NCBI RefSeq assembly: GCF_004004555.2
Contig: NZ_SACP01000004.1
Location: 1 to 64,000, forward strand
Length of the DNA stretch: 64,000 nt
Direction: 5' to 3'
Source of the DNA: Methylobacterium oryzihabitans
Lineage (GTDB): Bacteria; Pseudomonadota; Alphaproteobacteria; Rhizobiales; Beijerinckiaceae
The notes under the pieces are model-generated. The model was not told where the DNA came from, did not search any database, and saw only the letters and a program-made list of their open reading frames with translations. Positions 36,742-48,097 of the stretch are shown piece after piece. The position numbers and the translations under genes were made by a program. Positions within the stretch are counted from its first letter, which is position 1. The number at the start of each line of letters is the position of its first letter.

Positions 36742-37038
36742 TCAGAGCCCGGTCGTGACGTCGATCGTCTGGCCCTCTTCGAGGGTGACGATCGCCTTCT
36801 TCACGTCCGAACGCTGGCCGCGCTGACCGCGGAAAATCTTCGACTTGCCCTTGGTGACGATCGTGTTGACGGCCTTCACCTTGACCTCGAACAGCTTCTC
36901 AACCGCTTCCTTGATCTGCGGCTTGGTCGCCTTGGGGGCGACGCGGAACACGACCTTGTCCTGCTCCGTGAGGTTGGTCGCCTTCTCGGTGATGACCGGG
37001 GAGACGATCACGTCGTAGTGGCGCGGATCAGCGCTCAT
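36742..37038 (-). CDS. rplW: Ribosomal protein L23
   Basis: 98 residues. [20 protein letters not shown] and [20 protein letters not shown] mark the family. It is the main docking site for trigger factor and SRP at the tunnel exit. Start overlaps the rplD stop by 4 bp. Confidence 0.98.
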   Translation of the reverse strand: MSADPRHYDVIVSPVITEKATNLTEQDKVVFRVAPKATKPQIKEAVEKLFEVKVKAVNTIVTKGKSKIFRGQRGQRSDVKKAIVTLEEGQTIDVTTGL

Positions 37039-37655
37039 TTGAATCGCGCCTCCAGCGCATCGACGGCCGCGCGCGTCAGGACGAGCTTCTCGCGCCGCAG
37101 GATGTCGTAGACGTTGATGCCCTGCACCGGCAGGACGTCGATATGGGGCAGGTTGCGGGCCGAACGGGCGAAGTTCTCGTCCACCTCGGCGCCGCCGATG
37201 ATGAGGGCGTTCGACAGGCCGAGCTTGCCGAAGCGCTCCTTGAGCACCTTGGTCTTGCCCTCGTCGAGGCGCACGTCGTCGACGACGACCAGCGCCGAGC
37301 CCTTGGCCTTGGCCGACAGCGCGTGGCGCAGGGCCAGCGCCCGGACCTTCTTGGGCAGGTCGTGGGCGTGCGAGCGCGTCTGCGGGCCGTGGGCGCGGGC
37401 GCCGCCGCGGAACTGCGGCGCCGAGGCCGCGCCGTGGCGGGCGTTGCCGGTGCCCTTCTGCTTGTACAGCTTCTTGGTCGTGCGGGCGATCTCGCCGCGC
37501 TGCTTGGTCTGGTGGGTGCCAGCCTGGCGCTTGGCGAGCTGCCAGCGCACGCAGCGGTGCAGCAGGTCCGCGCGGGGCTCGAGGCCGAAGATGGCCTCGT
37601 CCAGCTCCAGCGAGCCGGCCTCGGCACCCTCGAGCGTGGTGATCTCGATCTTCAT
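37035..37655 (-). CDS. rplD: Ribosomal protein L4
   Basis: 206 residues from ATG 37655 ([18 protein letters not shown]). A GTG one codon upstream is less likely because the ATG gives the usual TGATG coupling with rplC and GAGGAG is 8 bases away. Tunnel loop: [20 protein letters not shown], then [11 protein letters not shown]. In E. coli L4 represses this operon by attenuation in the rpsJ leader; no such leader was recognised here. Confidence 0.97.
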   Translation of the reverse strand: MKIEITTLEGAEAGSLELDEAIFGLEPRADLLHRCVRWQLAKRQAGTHQTKQRGEIARTTKKLYKQKGTGNARHGAASAPQFRGGARAHGPQTRSHAHDLPKKVRALALRHALSAKAKGSALVVVDDVRLDEGKTKVLKERFGKLGLSNALIIGGAEVDENFARSARNLPHIDVLPVQGINVYDILRREKLVLTRAAVDALEARFK

Positions 37656-38374
37656 CACGCGGTCTCCTCGGTCGCGGGCGCCTCGGCAGCCGGAGCGCCG
37701 GTCTCGCGGAACTTGCCCGGCAGCGGCACGTCGGCGGGGAGCTTGCGCTTCACCGCGTCGCGGATTTGGATCCAGCCGCCGGCGACGCCCGGCACCGCGC
37801 CCTCGACCAGGATCAGGCCGCGCTCGGGATCGGTGCGCACGACGCGCAGGTTCTGGGTCGTGACCCGCTCGACGCCGAGATGGCCCGGCATCTTCTTGTT
37901 CTTGAAGGTCTTGCCCGGGTCCTGACGGCCGCCGGTCGAGCCGATCGACCGGTGCGAGACCGACACGCCGTGCGACGCGCGAAGGCCGCCGAAGTTCCAG
38001 CGCTTCATGCCGCCGGCGAAGCCTTTACCCGTGGTGGTGCCCGTCACGTCGACGAACTGCCCCGGGATGAAGTGGTCGGCGGTGATCTCGGCGCCGACCG
38101 GGATGAGGGCATCCTCGGTGACCCGGAACTCGGCGAGCTTCTTCTTCGGCTCGACCTTGGCGACGGCGAAGCGTCCGCGCTCGGCGGCCGAGACGTTCTT
38201 CACCTTGGCCTTGCCGACGCCGACCTGCAGCGCGACGTAGCCGTTCTTCTCGACCGTGCGGTGGGCGACCACCTGACACTGATCGACCTTGAGCACCGTG
38301 ACCGGAACATGCTCGCCGGCGTCCGTGAAGACGCGGGTCATGCCGACCTTCTGTGCGATGAGTCCTGTGCGCAT
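37655..38374 (-). CDS. rplC: Ribosomal protein L3
   Basis: 239 residues, 30 more than E. coli owing to a C-terminal Pro/Ala/Glu tail ([17 protein letters not shown]). [20 protein letters not shown] at the start. The extended finger carries [20 protein letters not shown], which reaches the peptidyl transferase centre and holds the glutamine methylated by PrmB. 52 bp after rpsJ. Confidence 0.98.
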   Translation of the reverse strand: MRTGLIAQKVGMTRVFTDAGEHVPVTVLKVDQCQVVAHRTVEKNGYVALQVGVGKAKVKNVSAAERGRFAVAKVEPKKKLAEFRVTEDALIPVGAEITADHFIPGQFVDVTGTTTGKGFAGGMKRWNFGGLRASHGVSVSHRSIGSTGGRQDPGKTFKNKKMPGHLGVERVTTQNLRVVRTDPERGLILVEGAVPGVAGGWIQIRDAVKRKLPADVPLPGKFRETGAPAAEAPATEETA

Positions 38375-38426
38375 GGTTCTCCCCCGCGCGATCCATCCAA
38401 AGCCCTAAGCGATCCCTCGGGATCGC

Positions 38427-38735
<309 letters not shown>

Positions 38736-38756
38736 GTTCTTGCCTCGCGACGGGAC

Positions 38757-38780
38757 GGGGCGGGCCTCACGGCCCGCCCC
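38757..38780. other. Perfect 9-bp hairpin between tuf and rpsJ
   Basis: GGGGCGGGC (38757-38765) pairs perfectly with 38772-38780 across a 6-base loop. On the minus strand it lies in the tail of the S10 leader (about 20 bp before the rpsJ start if transcription continues from further upstream), or serves as a partial stop. There is no T-run after it. Note that transcription runs from tuf's upstream genes rightward-to-leftward, so the structure precedes tuf and follows rpsJ only in map order: rpsJ (38735) lies downstream of tuf's stop (38821). Confidence 0.6.
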
Positions 38781-38820
38781 GGATCGAACCGTCGGGTTGA
38801 AGGGTGAGAGCGGGCTCCGC

Positions 38821-40011
<1,191 letters not shown>

Positions 40012-40093
40012 TGCCAATCTCCAATGCTCTCAGGCGTTCGTCGGGTTCGCGCTCGACCTCCCGGCCAGGGGCCGTGGAGAGGGGGCGCGGAGA

Positions 40094-40117
40094 GGACCCG
40101 GCGCGGTCGCCGGGTCC
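40094..40117. other. Perfect 10-bp hairpin between fusA and tuf
   Basis: 40094-40103 pairs perfectly with 40108-40117 (GGACCCGGCG stem, 4-base loop) inside the 130-bp fusA-tuf gap. No T-run follows on the minus strand. It may be an mRNA-processing or differential-expression element that lets tuf be made in excess over fusA. Confidence 0.6.
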
Positions 40118-40141
40118 GGGTCTGGATCCTCGCGGATCCGG

Positions 40142-42217
40142 TCAGGCGTACTTCGCCACCACCTTCTCGGCCTCGCCGCGCGGGACCTCCTCGTAGTGGT
40201 CGAACTGCATCGTGAAGTTCGCGCGTCCCTGGGTGAAGGAGCGGAGCTGGTTCACGTAGCCGAACATGTTCGCCAGCGGCACCATCGCGTTGATGACGTT
40301 GGCGTTGCCGCGCATGTCCTGGCCCTGGATCTGGCCGCGCCGGGAGTTCAGGTCGCCGATAACCGATCCGGTGTAGTCCTCCGGGGTCACCACCTCGACC
40401 TTCATCACCGGCTCGAGCAGGACCGAGCCGCCCTTCTGCAGCGCCTCGCGCAGGGCCGCGCGGGAGGCGATCTCGAAGGCGAGCGCCGAGGAGTCGACCT
40501 CGTGGTAGGCGCCGTCGATCAGCTCCACCTTGATGTCGACCACCGGGAAGCCCGCCAGGATGCCGGCGGTCAGGACGCTGTTGAGGCCCTTCTCGACGCC
40601 CGGGATGTACTCCTTGGGCACCGAGCCGCCGACGATCTTCGACTCGAAGGCGTAGCCGGCGCCGGGCTCGTTCGGCTCGACCACGAACTTCACCCGCGCG
40701 AACTGGCCGGTCCCGCCGGTCTGCTTCTTGTGGGTGTAGTCGATTTCGGTCCGCTTGGTCAGCTTCTCCCGGTACGCGACCTGCGGCTGGCCGATATTGG
40801 CCTCGACCTTGTAGGTGCGCTTCAGGATGTCGACCTTGATGTCGAGGTGCAGCTCGCCCATCCCCTTGAGGATGGTTTGGCCGGATTCCTGGTCGGTCGA
40901 GACCCGGAAGGACGGATCCTCGGCGGCGAGCTTCGAGAGCGCGATACCGAGCTTCTCCTGGTCGGCCTTCGACTTCGGCTCGACGGCGATCTCGATGACC
41001 GGCTCCGGGAACTCCATCTTCTCGAGGATGACGGCCTTCTGCGGATCACAGAGGGTGTCGCCGGTGCGGGTGTCCTTGAGGCCGGCCAGCGCCACGATGT
41101 CGCCAGCGAAAGCCTCCTTGATGTCCTCGCGGTTGTTCGCGTGCATCAGGAGCATCCGCCCCACCCGCTCCTTCTTGTCGCGGGTCGAGTTGATGACGTT
41201 GGCGCCCGAGTCGATCTTGCCCGAGTACACGCGGCAGAACGTGATCGTGCCGACGTGGGGATCGTCCATGATCTTGAAGGCGAGCATGGAGAACGGGTCG
41301 GAGTCGGTCGGACGGCGGACCACGTCCTCCTCGGTCTTGAAGTCGATGCCCTTGATCTCGCCGCGGTCGGCGGGAGACGGCAGGTAGTCGACGACGGCGT
41401 CGAGCAGGGGCTGGACGCCCTTGTTCTTGAACGCCGAGCCGCACAGGACCGGGTGGAAGGCGCGCAGCTGCACGGCGCGGCGCACGAGCTTGCGCATCGT
41501 CTCCTCGTCCGGCTCGACGCCGTCGAGGTAGGCGGTCATGGCGTCGTCGTCGAGCTCGACGCAGGCCTCGACCAGCTTGGTGCGGTACTCGACCGCCTGG
41601 TCCTTCAGCTCGGCCGGGATGTCGGTCTCGTTGAAGTTGGCGCCGAGCGCCTCGCCCGACCAGACGATCGCCTTCATCTTGATGAGGTCGATCACGCCCT
41701 GGAAGTTCGACTCGGAGCCGATCGGCAGCTGCAGGCAGACCGGCTTGCCGGCGACGCGGTCGATGATGTCGGCCACGCACTTGAAGAAGTCGGCGCCGAT
41801 CTTGTCCATCTTGTTGACGAACACGACGCGCGGCACGTCGTACTTGTCGGCCTGACGCCACACGGTCTCGGTCTGCGGCTCGACGCCCTGGTTGCCGTCG
41901 AGCACGCACACCGCGCCGTCGAGCACGCGGAGCGAACGCTCCACCTCGATCGTGAAGTCGACGTGCCCGGGGGTGTCGATGATGTTCAGGCGCTTGTCGC
42001 GCCAGAAGCAGGTCGTCGCAGCCGAGGTGATCGTGATGCCACGCTCCTGCTCCTGCTCCATCCAGTCCATGGTGGCGGCGCCCTCATGGACCTCGCCGAT
42101 CTTGTGGGACTTGCCGGTGTAGTAGAGGATCCGCTCGGTCGTCGTGGTCTTGCCGGCATCGATGTGGGCCATGATGCCGAAGTTGCGGTAGTCCTCGATC
42201 GCGTGCGTGCGGGGCAT
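40142..42217 (-). CDS. fusA: Elongation factor G
   Basis: 691 residues, the normal EF-G size. GTPase domain with [40 protein letters not shown] and NKMDKIG. Domains II-V follow, including [20 protein letters not shown] (domain III/IV) and the tip of domain IV. It drives translocation. Thirty bases after rpsG. Confidence 0.98.
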   Translation of the reverse strand: MPRTHAIEDYRNFGIMAHIDAGKTTTTERILYYTGKSHKIGEVHEGAATMDWMEQEQERGITITSAATTCFWRDKRLNIIDTPGHVDFTIEVERSLRVLDGAVCVLDGNQGVEPQTETVWRQADKYDVPRVVFVNKMDKIGADFFKCVADIIDRVAGKPVCLQLPIGSESNFQGVIDLIKMKAIVWSGEALGANFNETDIPAELKDQAVEYRTKLVEACVELDDDAMTAYLDGVEPDEETMRKLVRRAVQLRAFHPVLCGSAFKNKGVQPLLDAVVDYLPSPADRGEIKGIDFKTEEDVVRRPTDSDPFSMLAFKIMDDPHVGTITFCRVYSGKIDSGANVINSTRDKKERVGRMLLMHANNREDIKEAFAGDIVALAGLKDTRTGDTLCDPQKAVILEKMEFPEPVIEIAVEPKSKADQEKLGIALSKLAAEDPSFRVSTDQESGQTILKGMGELHLDIKVDILKRTYKVEANIGQPQVAYREKLTKRTEIDYTHKKQTGGTGQFARVKFVVEPNEPGAGYAFESKIVGGSVPKEYIPGVEKGLNSVLTAGILAGFPVVDIKVELIDGAYHEVDSSALAFEIASRAALREALQKGGSVLLEPVMKVEVVTPEDYTGSVIGDLNSRRGQIQGQDMRGNANVINAMVPLANMFGYVNQLRSFTQGRANFTMQFDHYEEVPRGEAEKVVAKYA

Positions 42218-42247
42218 CGGGGGGCTCCTGAAGGGGGTGGCCGCTGG

Positions 42248-42736
<489 letters not shown>

Positions 42737-42859
42737 TCAAATCAGATTGTTGCGCCCCACGCAGGCCGCCTCGAGCCCGAGGCCGGCGGCATCCTTGTGG
42801 GACGGGCGATCAACGTGACCTCGTCCGAAACCGGGCGGGGCCTTTGTCTCGGAGGCGTC

Positions 42860-43231
42860 TTACTTCGGACGCTTGGCGCCGTACTTCGACCGGCGCTGCT
42901 TGCGGCTCTTGACGCCCTGGGTGTCGAGCACGCCGCGCAGGATGTGGTAGCGCACGCCCGGCAGATCCTTCACGCGGCCGCCGCGGATCATGACCACCGA
43001 GTGCTCCTGGAGGTTGTGACCCTCGCCCGGGATGTAGCCGATGACCTCGAAGCCGTTGGTGAGACGGACCTTGGCGACCTTGCGGAGCGCCGAGTTCGGC
43101 TTCTTCGGGGTCGTGGTGTAGACGCGGGTGCAGACGCCGCGCTTCTGCGGGCAGGCGTTCAGCGCCGGCACCTTGTTCCGGGCCTTCTGGGCCTTCCGCG
43201 GATTGGCGATCAGCTGGTTGATCGTCGGCAT
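42860..43231 (-). CDS. rpsL: Ribosomal protein S12
   Basis: 123 residues from ATG 43231 ([20 protein letters not shown]). The decoding-site loops are wild type: [19 protein letters not shown] and [13 protein letters not shown], both with the lysines whose change gives streptomycin resistance. First gene of the str unit, with a 285-base predicted leader from the promoter at 43523-43551. Confidence 0.98.
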   Translation of the reverse strand: MPTINQLIANPRKAQKARNKVPALNACPQKRGVCTRVYTTTPKKPNSALRKVAKVRLTNGFEVIGYIPGEGHNLQEHSVVMIRGGRVKDLPGVRYHILRGVLDTQGVKSRKQRRSKYGAKRPK

Positions 43232-43410
43232 GCCATTCCTCTCGCAACGCGTCGCCGTCCCGGGCGACCGTCGAATTCCCAATCTCGTCTGAACGACCGT
43301 CGCCGTGCGGGACGGCGCAACGCAAATCGCGCCCCAGGCTGAAACCAGCCTTTGGCGCGCCATGCGAGCAGAGGACCACCTGGGCCGCGAGGCCCCGCGA
43401 TCTTGCCGGT

Positions 43411-43424
43411 CTGACACGTGTCAG
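43411..43424. other. Perfect 14-bp palindrome in the rpsL leader
   Basis: CTGACACGTGTCAG is a perfect palindrome about 180 bp upstream of rpsL and downstream of the proposed promoter. Its form suits a protein-binding operator (CACGTG core) rather than an RNA hairpin. It lies in the 395-bp gap 43232-43626, where no gene was found. Confidence 0.55.
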
Positions 43425-43522
43425 TCGGTTTTGAAGTTCGGTCGCGTTTAGGCGGCGTCGATCGAGGCACAGAGGGCACTTCGATCAGCCTGCCGCCTAC
43501 GGCCGGCCGTTCAGTGGGAGCG

Positions 43523-43551
43523 CTCTTAGTCGCCTCTCCCGCGCCCGTCAA
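43523..43551 (-). promoter_or_regulatory. Predicted promoter of the str-S10 superoperon
   Basis: On the minus strand TTGACG (43551-43546), a 17-bp spacer, then TAAGAG (43528-43523). Hexamers and spacing fit a housekeeping sigma promoter. Transcription would begin near 43516 and read rpsL onward. A hairpin of 10-bp arms (43565-43588, one wobble pair) lies just upstream and could end the phn transcript. Confidence 0.65.
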
Positions 43552-43626
43552 GCAGAAACGGGCCGGAAGGCGCGGGTTCGCGCCCTCCGATCTCCGCTAC
43601 GCTCGGCTGCCGACCCGATTGCGGCG

Positions 43627-44493
43627 TTAGCGCGCGGCGGGGCCGATGATCGCCCGGCGGATGCGGCCCGAGACGAGGTCGATCAGCGCCACCGTGACGA
43701 GGATCATCAGCACCAGGAACGCGACCTGCTGCAACTCCAGCACGCGGATCAGCTCGGTGAGGTACTGGCCGATGCCGCCGGCGCCGACGATGCCGATGAT
43801 CGTCGCCGAGCGGGTGTTCGACTCGAAGTAGTACAGCATCTGGCTCGTCAGCACCGGCAGCACGCCCGGCAGCAGGCCGAAGCGGACCCGGTGCAGGGCG
43901 CTGCCGCCCGAGGATGCCACGCCCTCCTGCGGCTTGCGGTCGGCGGTCTCGATCGCCTCGGAGAACAGCTTGCCGAGGCCGCCGACATCCGAGCAGGCGA
44001 TGGCGAGCGCCCCCGCGAAGGGACCGAGCCCGACGACGTTGATCCAGATCAGCGCCCAGATCAGCACGTCGACCGAGCGGATCACGTCGAAGCCGCGCCG
44101 CACGCCGAAGCGCAGGAACGGGTTCGGCATCACGTTGCGGGCCGCCAGGAAGGCCACCGGCAGCGCCATCAGCGAGGCGGTGAGCGTGCCGAGGAAGGCG
44201 ATGCCGAGCGTCTCGCCGAGCGCCTTCAGGAAGGTGAGGAACTGGCCTTCCGGCGAGGGCGGCAGCATCAGCACCGCGAAGTCGCCGAGCCGGCCGACGC
44301 CGTTGACGAGGCGCATCAGCGAGAAGTCGAGGCGCACCATCGCCAGCACCGCGAGGCCGACGACCCCGGCGAGCACCGCCGCGACGGCGAGGCGCCGGGC
44401 CGGCGGAGTGCGGAAGGCGCCGGGATGGCGGCAGCGCAGGCCGTCGAGGTCGGCCAGCGCCGCCGCGCGCAGGGAGGAGGACGGCCGGCTCAT
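43627..44493 (-). CDS. phnE: Phosphonate ABC transporter permease (second PhnE)
   Basis: 288 residues from ATG 44493 (MSRPSSSLRAAALADLDGLR). About six helices. The EAA region is VGGLGKLFSEAIETADRKPQ, followed by VGAGGIGQYLTELIRVLELQ, both PhnE-type. It pairs with the neighbouring PhnE homologue; many phosphonate importers have two permeases encoded side by side. Its start overlaps the stop of the upstream gene (ATGA). Terminal gene of the operon. Confidence 0.92.
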   Translation of the reverse strand: MSRPSSSLRAAALADLDGLRCRHPGAFRTPPARRLAVAAVLAGVVGLAVLAMVRLDFSLMRLVNGVGRLGDFAVLMLPPSPEGQFLTFLKALGETLGIAFLGTLTASLMALPVAFLAARNVMPNPFLRFGVRRGFDVIRSVDVLIWALIWINVVGLGPFAGALAIACSDVGGLGKLFSEAIETADRKPQEGVASSGGSALHRVRFGLLPGVLPVLTSQMLYYFESNTRSATIIGIVGAGGIGQYLTELIRVLELQQVAFLVLMILVTVALIDLVSGRIRRAIIGPAAR

Positions 44494-45374
44494 CGCGCCG
44501 CCTCCCGGCCGAGGAGGGCGTGGCGCAGGCGCTCGGTGGCGAGGTCGATCGCCACCACGGTCAGGACGATCATGAGCAGGATGGCGCTGACGTCGGCGTT
44601 GTAGAAGTTGCGGATCGCCACCAGCAGCTCCTGGCCGATGCCGCCGGCCCCGACGAAGCCCATGACGCTGGCGCCGCGCACGTTGATCTCGAAGCGCAGC
44701 AGCCCGTAGGAGGCGAAGTTCGACAGCACCTGCGGCACGACCGCGAAGCGGACGGTCTCGACCCAGGACCCGCCGGTCGCCCGCAGGCCCTCGACCGGCT
44801 TCATGTCGATGTTCTCGACCACCTCGGAAAAAAGCTTGCCGAGCGCCCCGACGCTGTGGATGGCGAGCGCCAGCACCCCGACCATCGGGCCGAGGCCGAA
44901 GGCGATGACGAAGATCAGCGCGAACACCACCTCGGGCACCGTGCGGCACACTTCGAGGAAGCGGCGGGCGAGGAACAGCACACTGCGCGAGGGCGCGAGG
45001 TTGGCGGCGGCGACGAAGCAGAGGCAGAACGCGCCGATGCCGCCGAGCAGCGTGCCGAGATAGGCCATCAGCAGGGTCTCGCCGAGGAGCGAGAGCCATT
45101 TCGGCAGGCCCCAGTACCAGGCGGCGAGGTCGGCCGGCAGGGTCGCGGGGGCGAGGGGCGGCACCAGCCGGGCGAGATAGGCGGTGAGGCCGCCGATGTT
45201 CTCGACCAGCGCGAGCGGCCGGACCTCGGCGAGCCAGCCGGCGACAAGGACGAGGACCAGCAGCGTGCCGAGGATCGCGAGGCTGCGCCGCCGCGACGCG
45301 GCGACGGCCTGCTCGTAGGCGCCGGCGAGGGCGGCCGCCCGCTCCGGCGCCAGGGGTTCGATGCGGACAGCCAC
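44490..45374 (-). CDS. phnE: Phosphonate ABC transporter permease (first PhnE)
   Basis: 294 residues. Family segments LLMAYLGTLLGGIGAFCLCF, VGALGKLFSEVVENIDMKPV and GFVGAGGIGQELLVAIRNFY. About six membrane helices, N-terminus inside. It starts 12 bp after the phnD stop and is translationally coupled to the second permease gene. Confidence 0.92.
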   Translation of the reverse strand: MAVRIEPLAPERAAALAGAYEQAVAASRRRSLAILGTLLVLVLVAGWLAEVRPLALVENIGGLTAYLARLVPPLAPATLPADLAAWYWGLPKWLSLLGETLLMAYLGTLLGGIGAFCLCFVAAANLAPSRSVLFLARRFLEVCRTVPEVVFALIFVIAFGLGPMVGVLALAIHSVGALGKLFSEVVENIDMKPVEGLRATGGSWVETVRFAVVPQVLSNFASYGLLRFEINVRGASVMGFVGAGGIGQELLVAIRNFYNADVSAILLMIVLTVVAIDLATERLRHALLGREAAR

Positions 45375-45386
45375 GGACGCCTCAGG

Positions 45387-46313
45387 TCACGAGCGCTTGC
45401 GCTGCTCGTCGTTGAAGCGGAGCATCTCGATGATCGGCTGGTAGTCCTTCAGCGTCACCGCGGTGAAGTCGAGGTCCTTGCCGTCCGAGAGCCGGTCGAA
45501 CGCCGCCTTGTCCTTCTTCGGCATCGCCAGCAGGGCCTCGCGGATGCGGGCCTTGAGGTCGTCGGGCAGGCCCGTCAGCATCGCGAACGGTCCCTCGGGC
45601 AGGAACTCCGAGCGGAAGATCACCCGGAAGTCCGACTGCTTCATCGGCGAGCCGTCGGGGTTCTTCAGCATGCCCTTGGTCGCCATCCGGGTGACCATGG
45701 TGTCGGTCTCGGAGTTCCACAGGTTGGCGGCGGCGTCGGCGGTGCCCTGGACGAGGGCGAGCACCGCGTTCTCGTGGCTGCCGGCGTAGAAGGTCTTGCC
45801 GAACAGCTTGTCGACGTCGTGGCCGGCCTTCTGCAGGAAGAACCGCGGGGCCTGGTTGCCGGAGGTCGAGTTCGGATCGACCAGGGCGAGGTTCTTGCCC
45901 TTGAGGTCTTCCAGCGTCTTGTACGGGCTGTCGGCCTTGACGTAGATCACCGAGTAGTAGCCGGAGGCGCCGTTGTCGTGCTTCTGGTTGACGATCGGCT
46001 CGACCTTGACGCCGGTCATCGTCGCGCGGGCGAACGAGGCCGGGCCGTAGAAGGCGAGCTGGATGTTGCCGGCGCGCTGGCCCTCGATCACCGCGGCGTA
46101 GTCGGCGGCGACCCGCAGCTTCACCGGCACGCCGATCTCCTTGCTGAGATAGGCGGTGAGCGGGGTGTAGCGGTCGACGGTGCCGGAGGCGTTCTCGGCC
46201 GGGATGACGCCGAGGGTCAGCTCCGGATACTTGGCCTTCCAGTCCTGGGCGAGGGCCGGGAACGCGGCGAGCGCCAGGGCGGCGGCACCGAGGAGGGTGC
46301 GGCGGTCGAGCAT
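45387..46313 (-). CDS. phnD: Phosphonate ABC transporter substrate-binding protein
   Basis: 308 residues with a signal peptide (MLDRRTLLGAAALALAAFPA, cleavage after ALA). PhnD fold signatures: TLGVIPAENASGTVDRYTPL, VIEGQRAGNIQLAFYGPASF and LVDPNSTSGNQAPRFFLQKA, the last contributing phosphonate ligands. Periplasmic. Homologues bind phosphonates, phosphite or hypophosphite, so the exact ligand is open. Confidence 0.93.
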   Translation of the reverse strand: MLDRRTLLGAAALALAAFPALAQDWKAKYPELTLGVIPAENASGTVDRYTPLTAYLSKEIGVPVKLRVAADYAAVIEGQRAGNIQLAFYGPASFARATMTGVKVEPIVNQKHDNGASGYYSVIYVKADSPYKTLEDLKGKNLALVDPNSTSGNQAPRFFLQKAGHDVDKLFGKTFYAGSHENAVLALVQGTADAAANLWNSETDTMVTRMATKGMLKNPDGSPMKQSDFRVIFRSEFLPEGPFAMLTGLPDDLKARIREALLAMPKKDKAAFDRLSDGKDLDFTAVTLKDYQPIIEMLRFNDEQRKRS

Positions 46314-46359
46314 GGGATCGTCCTTGATGTTGCGCGGGCGCGGCCCGCGGGGAAACGGG

Positions 46360-47178
46360 TCAGGCGCCGAGGGCGGCGGCCTCGCGCACCGGGCGCGGGC
46401 GCGGCTCCGGGACCTCCGGCGGCGCCCGGTCCATCACCTCGCCGGCCTCCAGGCCGTAGAGCTCGCGCGCCACGTCCTCGGTGAGGTCGAAGCCGCGGCC
46501 GTCGAAGACCAGCCGGCCGGCCGAGAGGCCGATGAGCCGGTCGCAATAGGCGCGGGCGAGGTCGAGGGAGTGCAGGTTGCACAGGACGGTGATGCCGTAG
46601 CGCCGGTTGGCGTCGGCGAGCGCGTCCATGACGAGGCGGGTGTTGCGCGGGTCGAGGGAGGCGACCGGCTCGTCGGCCAGGATGATGTCGGGTTCCTGCA
46701 CCAGGGCGCGGGCGATGGCGACGCGCTGCTGCTGGCCGCCGGAGAGGTGGTCGGCCCGGTTGGCGGCGAAGCCGCCCATGTCGAAGCTCTCCAGCGCCGC
46801 GAGCGCCAGGGCGCGGTCCTCGTCCGACCACAGCCGCAGCAGCGAGCGGTGGGCCGGGACGTGGTCGAGGCGGCCCATCAGCACGTTGGTCATCACGTCG
46901 AGGCGGCCGACGAGGTTGAACTGCTGGAAGATCATCGCGCAGCGCGCCCGCCAGCGCCGCAGGTCACGGCCGCGCAGCGCCGTCACGTCGGTGCCGTCGA
47001 ACAGGATCCGGCCCTCGGAGGGGTCGGTGAGCCGGTTGAGCATCCGCAGCAGGGTCGACTTGCCGGCCCCCGATCGCCCGATCACCCCGACGAAGCTGCC
47101 GCGCTCGATGCGCAGCGACACGCCCTCGACGGCGTTGCGGCCCCCGAAGCGACGGGTGAGGTTCTCGACAACCAGCAT
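46360..47178 (-). CDS. phnC: Phosphonate ABC transporter ATP-binding protein
   Basis: 272 residues. Walker [11 protein letters not shown]-loop [20 protein letters not shown] (characteristic of PhnC), signature [17 protein letters not shown], Walker [17 protein letters not shown]-loop-like NLHSLDLA. First gene of phnCDEE. A Pho-box-like sequence lies about 50 bp upstream. 46 bp before phnD. Confidence 0.93.
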   Translation of the reverse strand: MLVVENLTRRFGGRNAVEGVSLRIERGSFVGVIGRSGAGKSTLLRMLNRLTDPSEGRILFDGTDVTALRGRDLRRWRARCAMIFQQFNLVGRLDVMTNVLMGRLDHVPAHRSLLRLWSDEDRALALAALESFDMGGFAANRADHLSGGQQQRVAIARALVQEPDIILADEPVASLDPRNTRLVMDALADANRRYGITVLCNLHSLDLARAYCDRLIGLSAGRLVFDGRGFDLTEDVARELYGLEAGEVMDRAPPEVPEPRPRPVREAAALGA

Positions 47179-47228
47179 TCGGTCCCGTCCGCGGCTCCTG
47201 CGTCGTTGCGAACGTAAACCCCGGTTTA

Positions 47229-47246
47229 ACGACAGTTGAATGACGC
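47229..47246 (-). promoter_or_regulatory. Putative Pho box upstream of phnC
   Basis: On the minus strand GCGTCAT-TCAA-CTGTCGT: two 7-base direct repeats with a 4-base spacer, matching the PhoB consensus CTGTCAT at 5 and 6 of 7 positions. It lies between the DUF1045 stop and phnC, 51 bp before the phnC ATG. This predicts induction by phosphate starvation. Confidence 0.55.
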
Positions 47247-47253
47247 CAATGAG

Positions 47254-47934
47254 TTAGCCGGCAAGAGGAAACCGCTGCACGACCCGGAACGGCGCGCTCC
47301 CGTCCTGGCGCAGGACCGTCACCGCCTCGACGGTCAGATCCTCGCCGCCGCCATGGAGCCGCGCCAGCCGCTCGCGCCAGGGCGCGCACTCGGCCTCCGG
47401 CAGGGCCGCCGTGAGGGTCATGTGAAAGCGGAATTCCTCGAAGACGTGGGGATAGCCCCAGCGGTCGAGCAACGCCCGGGCGCGCGGCGACAGCGTCTCG
47501 GGACGGCGCCGGGCGATCTCGGCCGGCGTCGGCGGCGCGCGCAGCGGATCGAGGAAGGCGACGCATTCGGCGGCGAAGAGCCCGAGGGCTGGCGGGGGGG
47601 CCGCCGGGACCAGGGCGGTGAAGCGCCCGAGCGTCGCGACGACGAGCGGGCCGACCGCCACCGGCCCGCGCCCGGCGGCGAGGCGGGCGGCCTCGGCGAG
47701 CAGGTCGGCCTCGCCGCACCCGGCCGCGAGGCGCATCGGCGCCTTCAGGGTGGCGTGGAAGCCGTAGACCCGCGGGCCCCGCGCCACCGCGTCGAGGTCG
47801 TCGCCGAAGCCGGGCGGCGGCGCCACCGCCGCGCCGGTCGCGCTGTCGGTGCCCAGCACCGCGTTGCCGAACCGGGCCAGCCCGGAACCCGGGGCGGGGG
47901 TGTAGTACAGCGCGTAGCGCGGTGCGTCGGTCAC
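47254..47934 (-). CDS. DUF1045 phosphonate-metabolism-associated protein (2H phosphoesterase-like)
   Basis: 226 residues. Two HxTL motifs, FHATLKAPM and FHMTLTAALP, are the paired catalytic motifs of 2H phosphoesterases. DUF1045 proteins are usually encoded with C-P lyase genes. It lies directly upstream of phnC on the same strand with a 75-bp gap containing the Pho-box-like site. No C-P lyase genes are in the window, so it may act with a locus elsewhere, possibly opening a cyclic phosphate intermediate. Confidence 0.85.
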   Translation of the reverse strand: MTDAPRYALYYTPAPGSGLARFGNAVLGTDSATGAAVAPPPGFGDDLDAVARGPRVYGFHATLKAPMRLAAGCGEADLLAEAARLAAGRGPVAVGPLVVATLGRFTALVPAAPPPALGLFAAECVAFLDPLRAPPTPAEIARRRPETLSPRARALLDRWGYPHVFEEFRFHMTLTAALPEAECAPWRERLARLHGGGEDLTVEAVTVLRQDGSAPFRVVQRFPLAG

Positions 47935-48097
47935 GTCGGCGGGCTCCCGTTCCGTCCCGATTCAGCATCGGCGGGCGACTCTACGATGACGAGGACCGGA
48001 TCGCGACGCCGGCCGGACCCGGCCATGCACGACCCGAAGATCGGTTGCAGACTGAAGAATTGCGCGCGATGTCTGTCGCGGCAGCACGGAGAGACGA

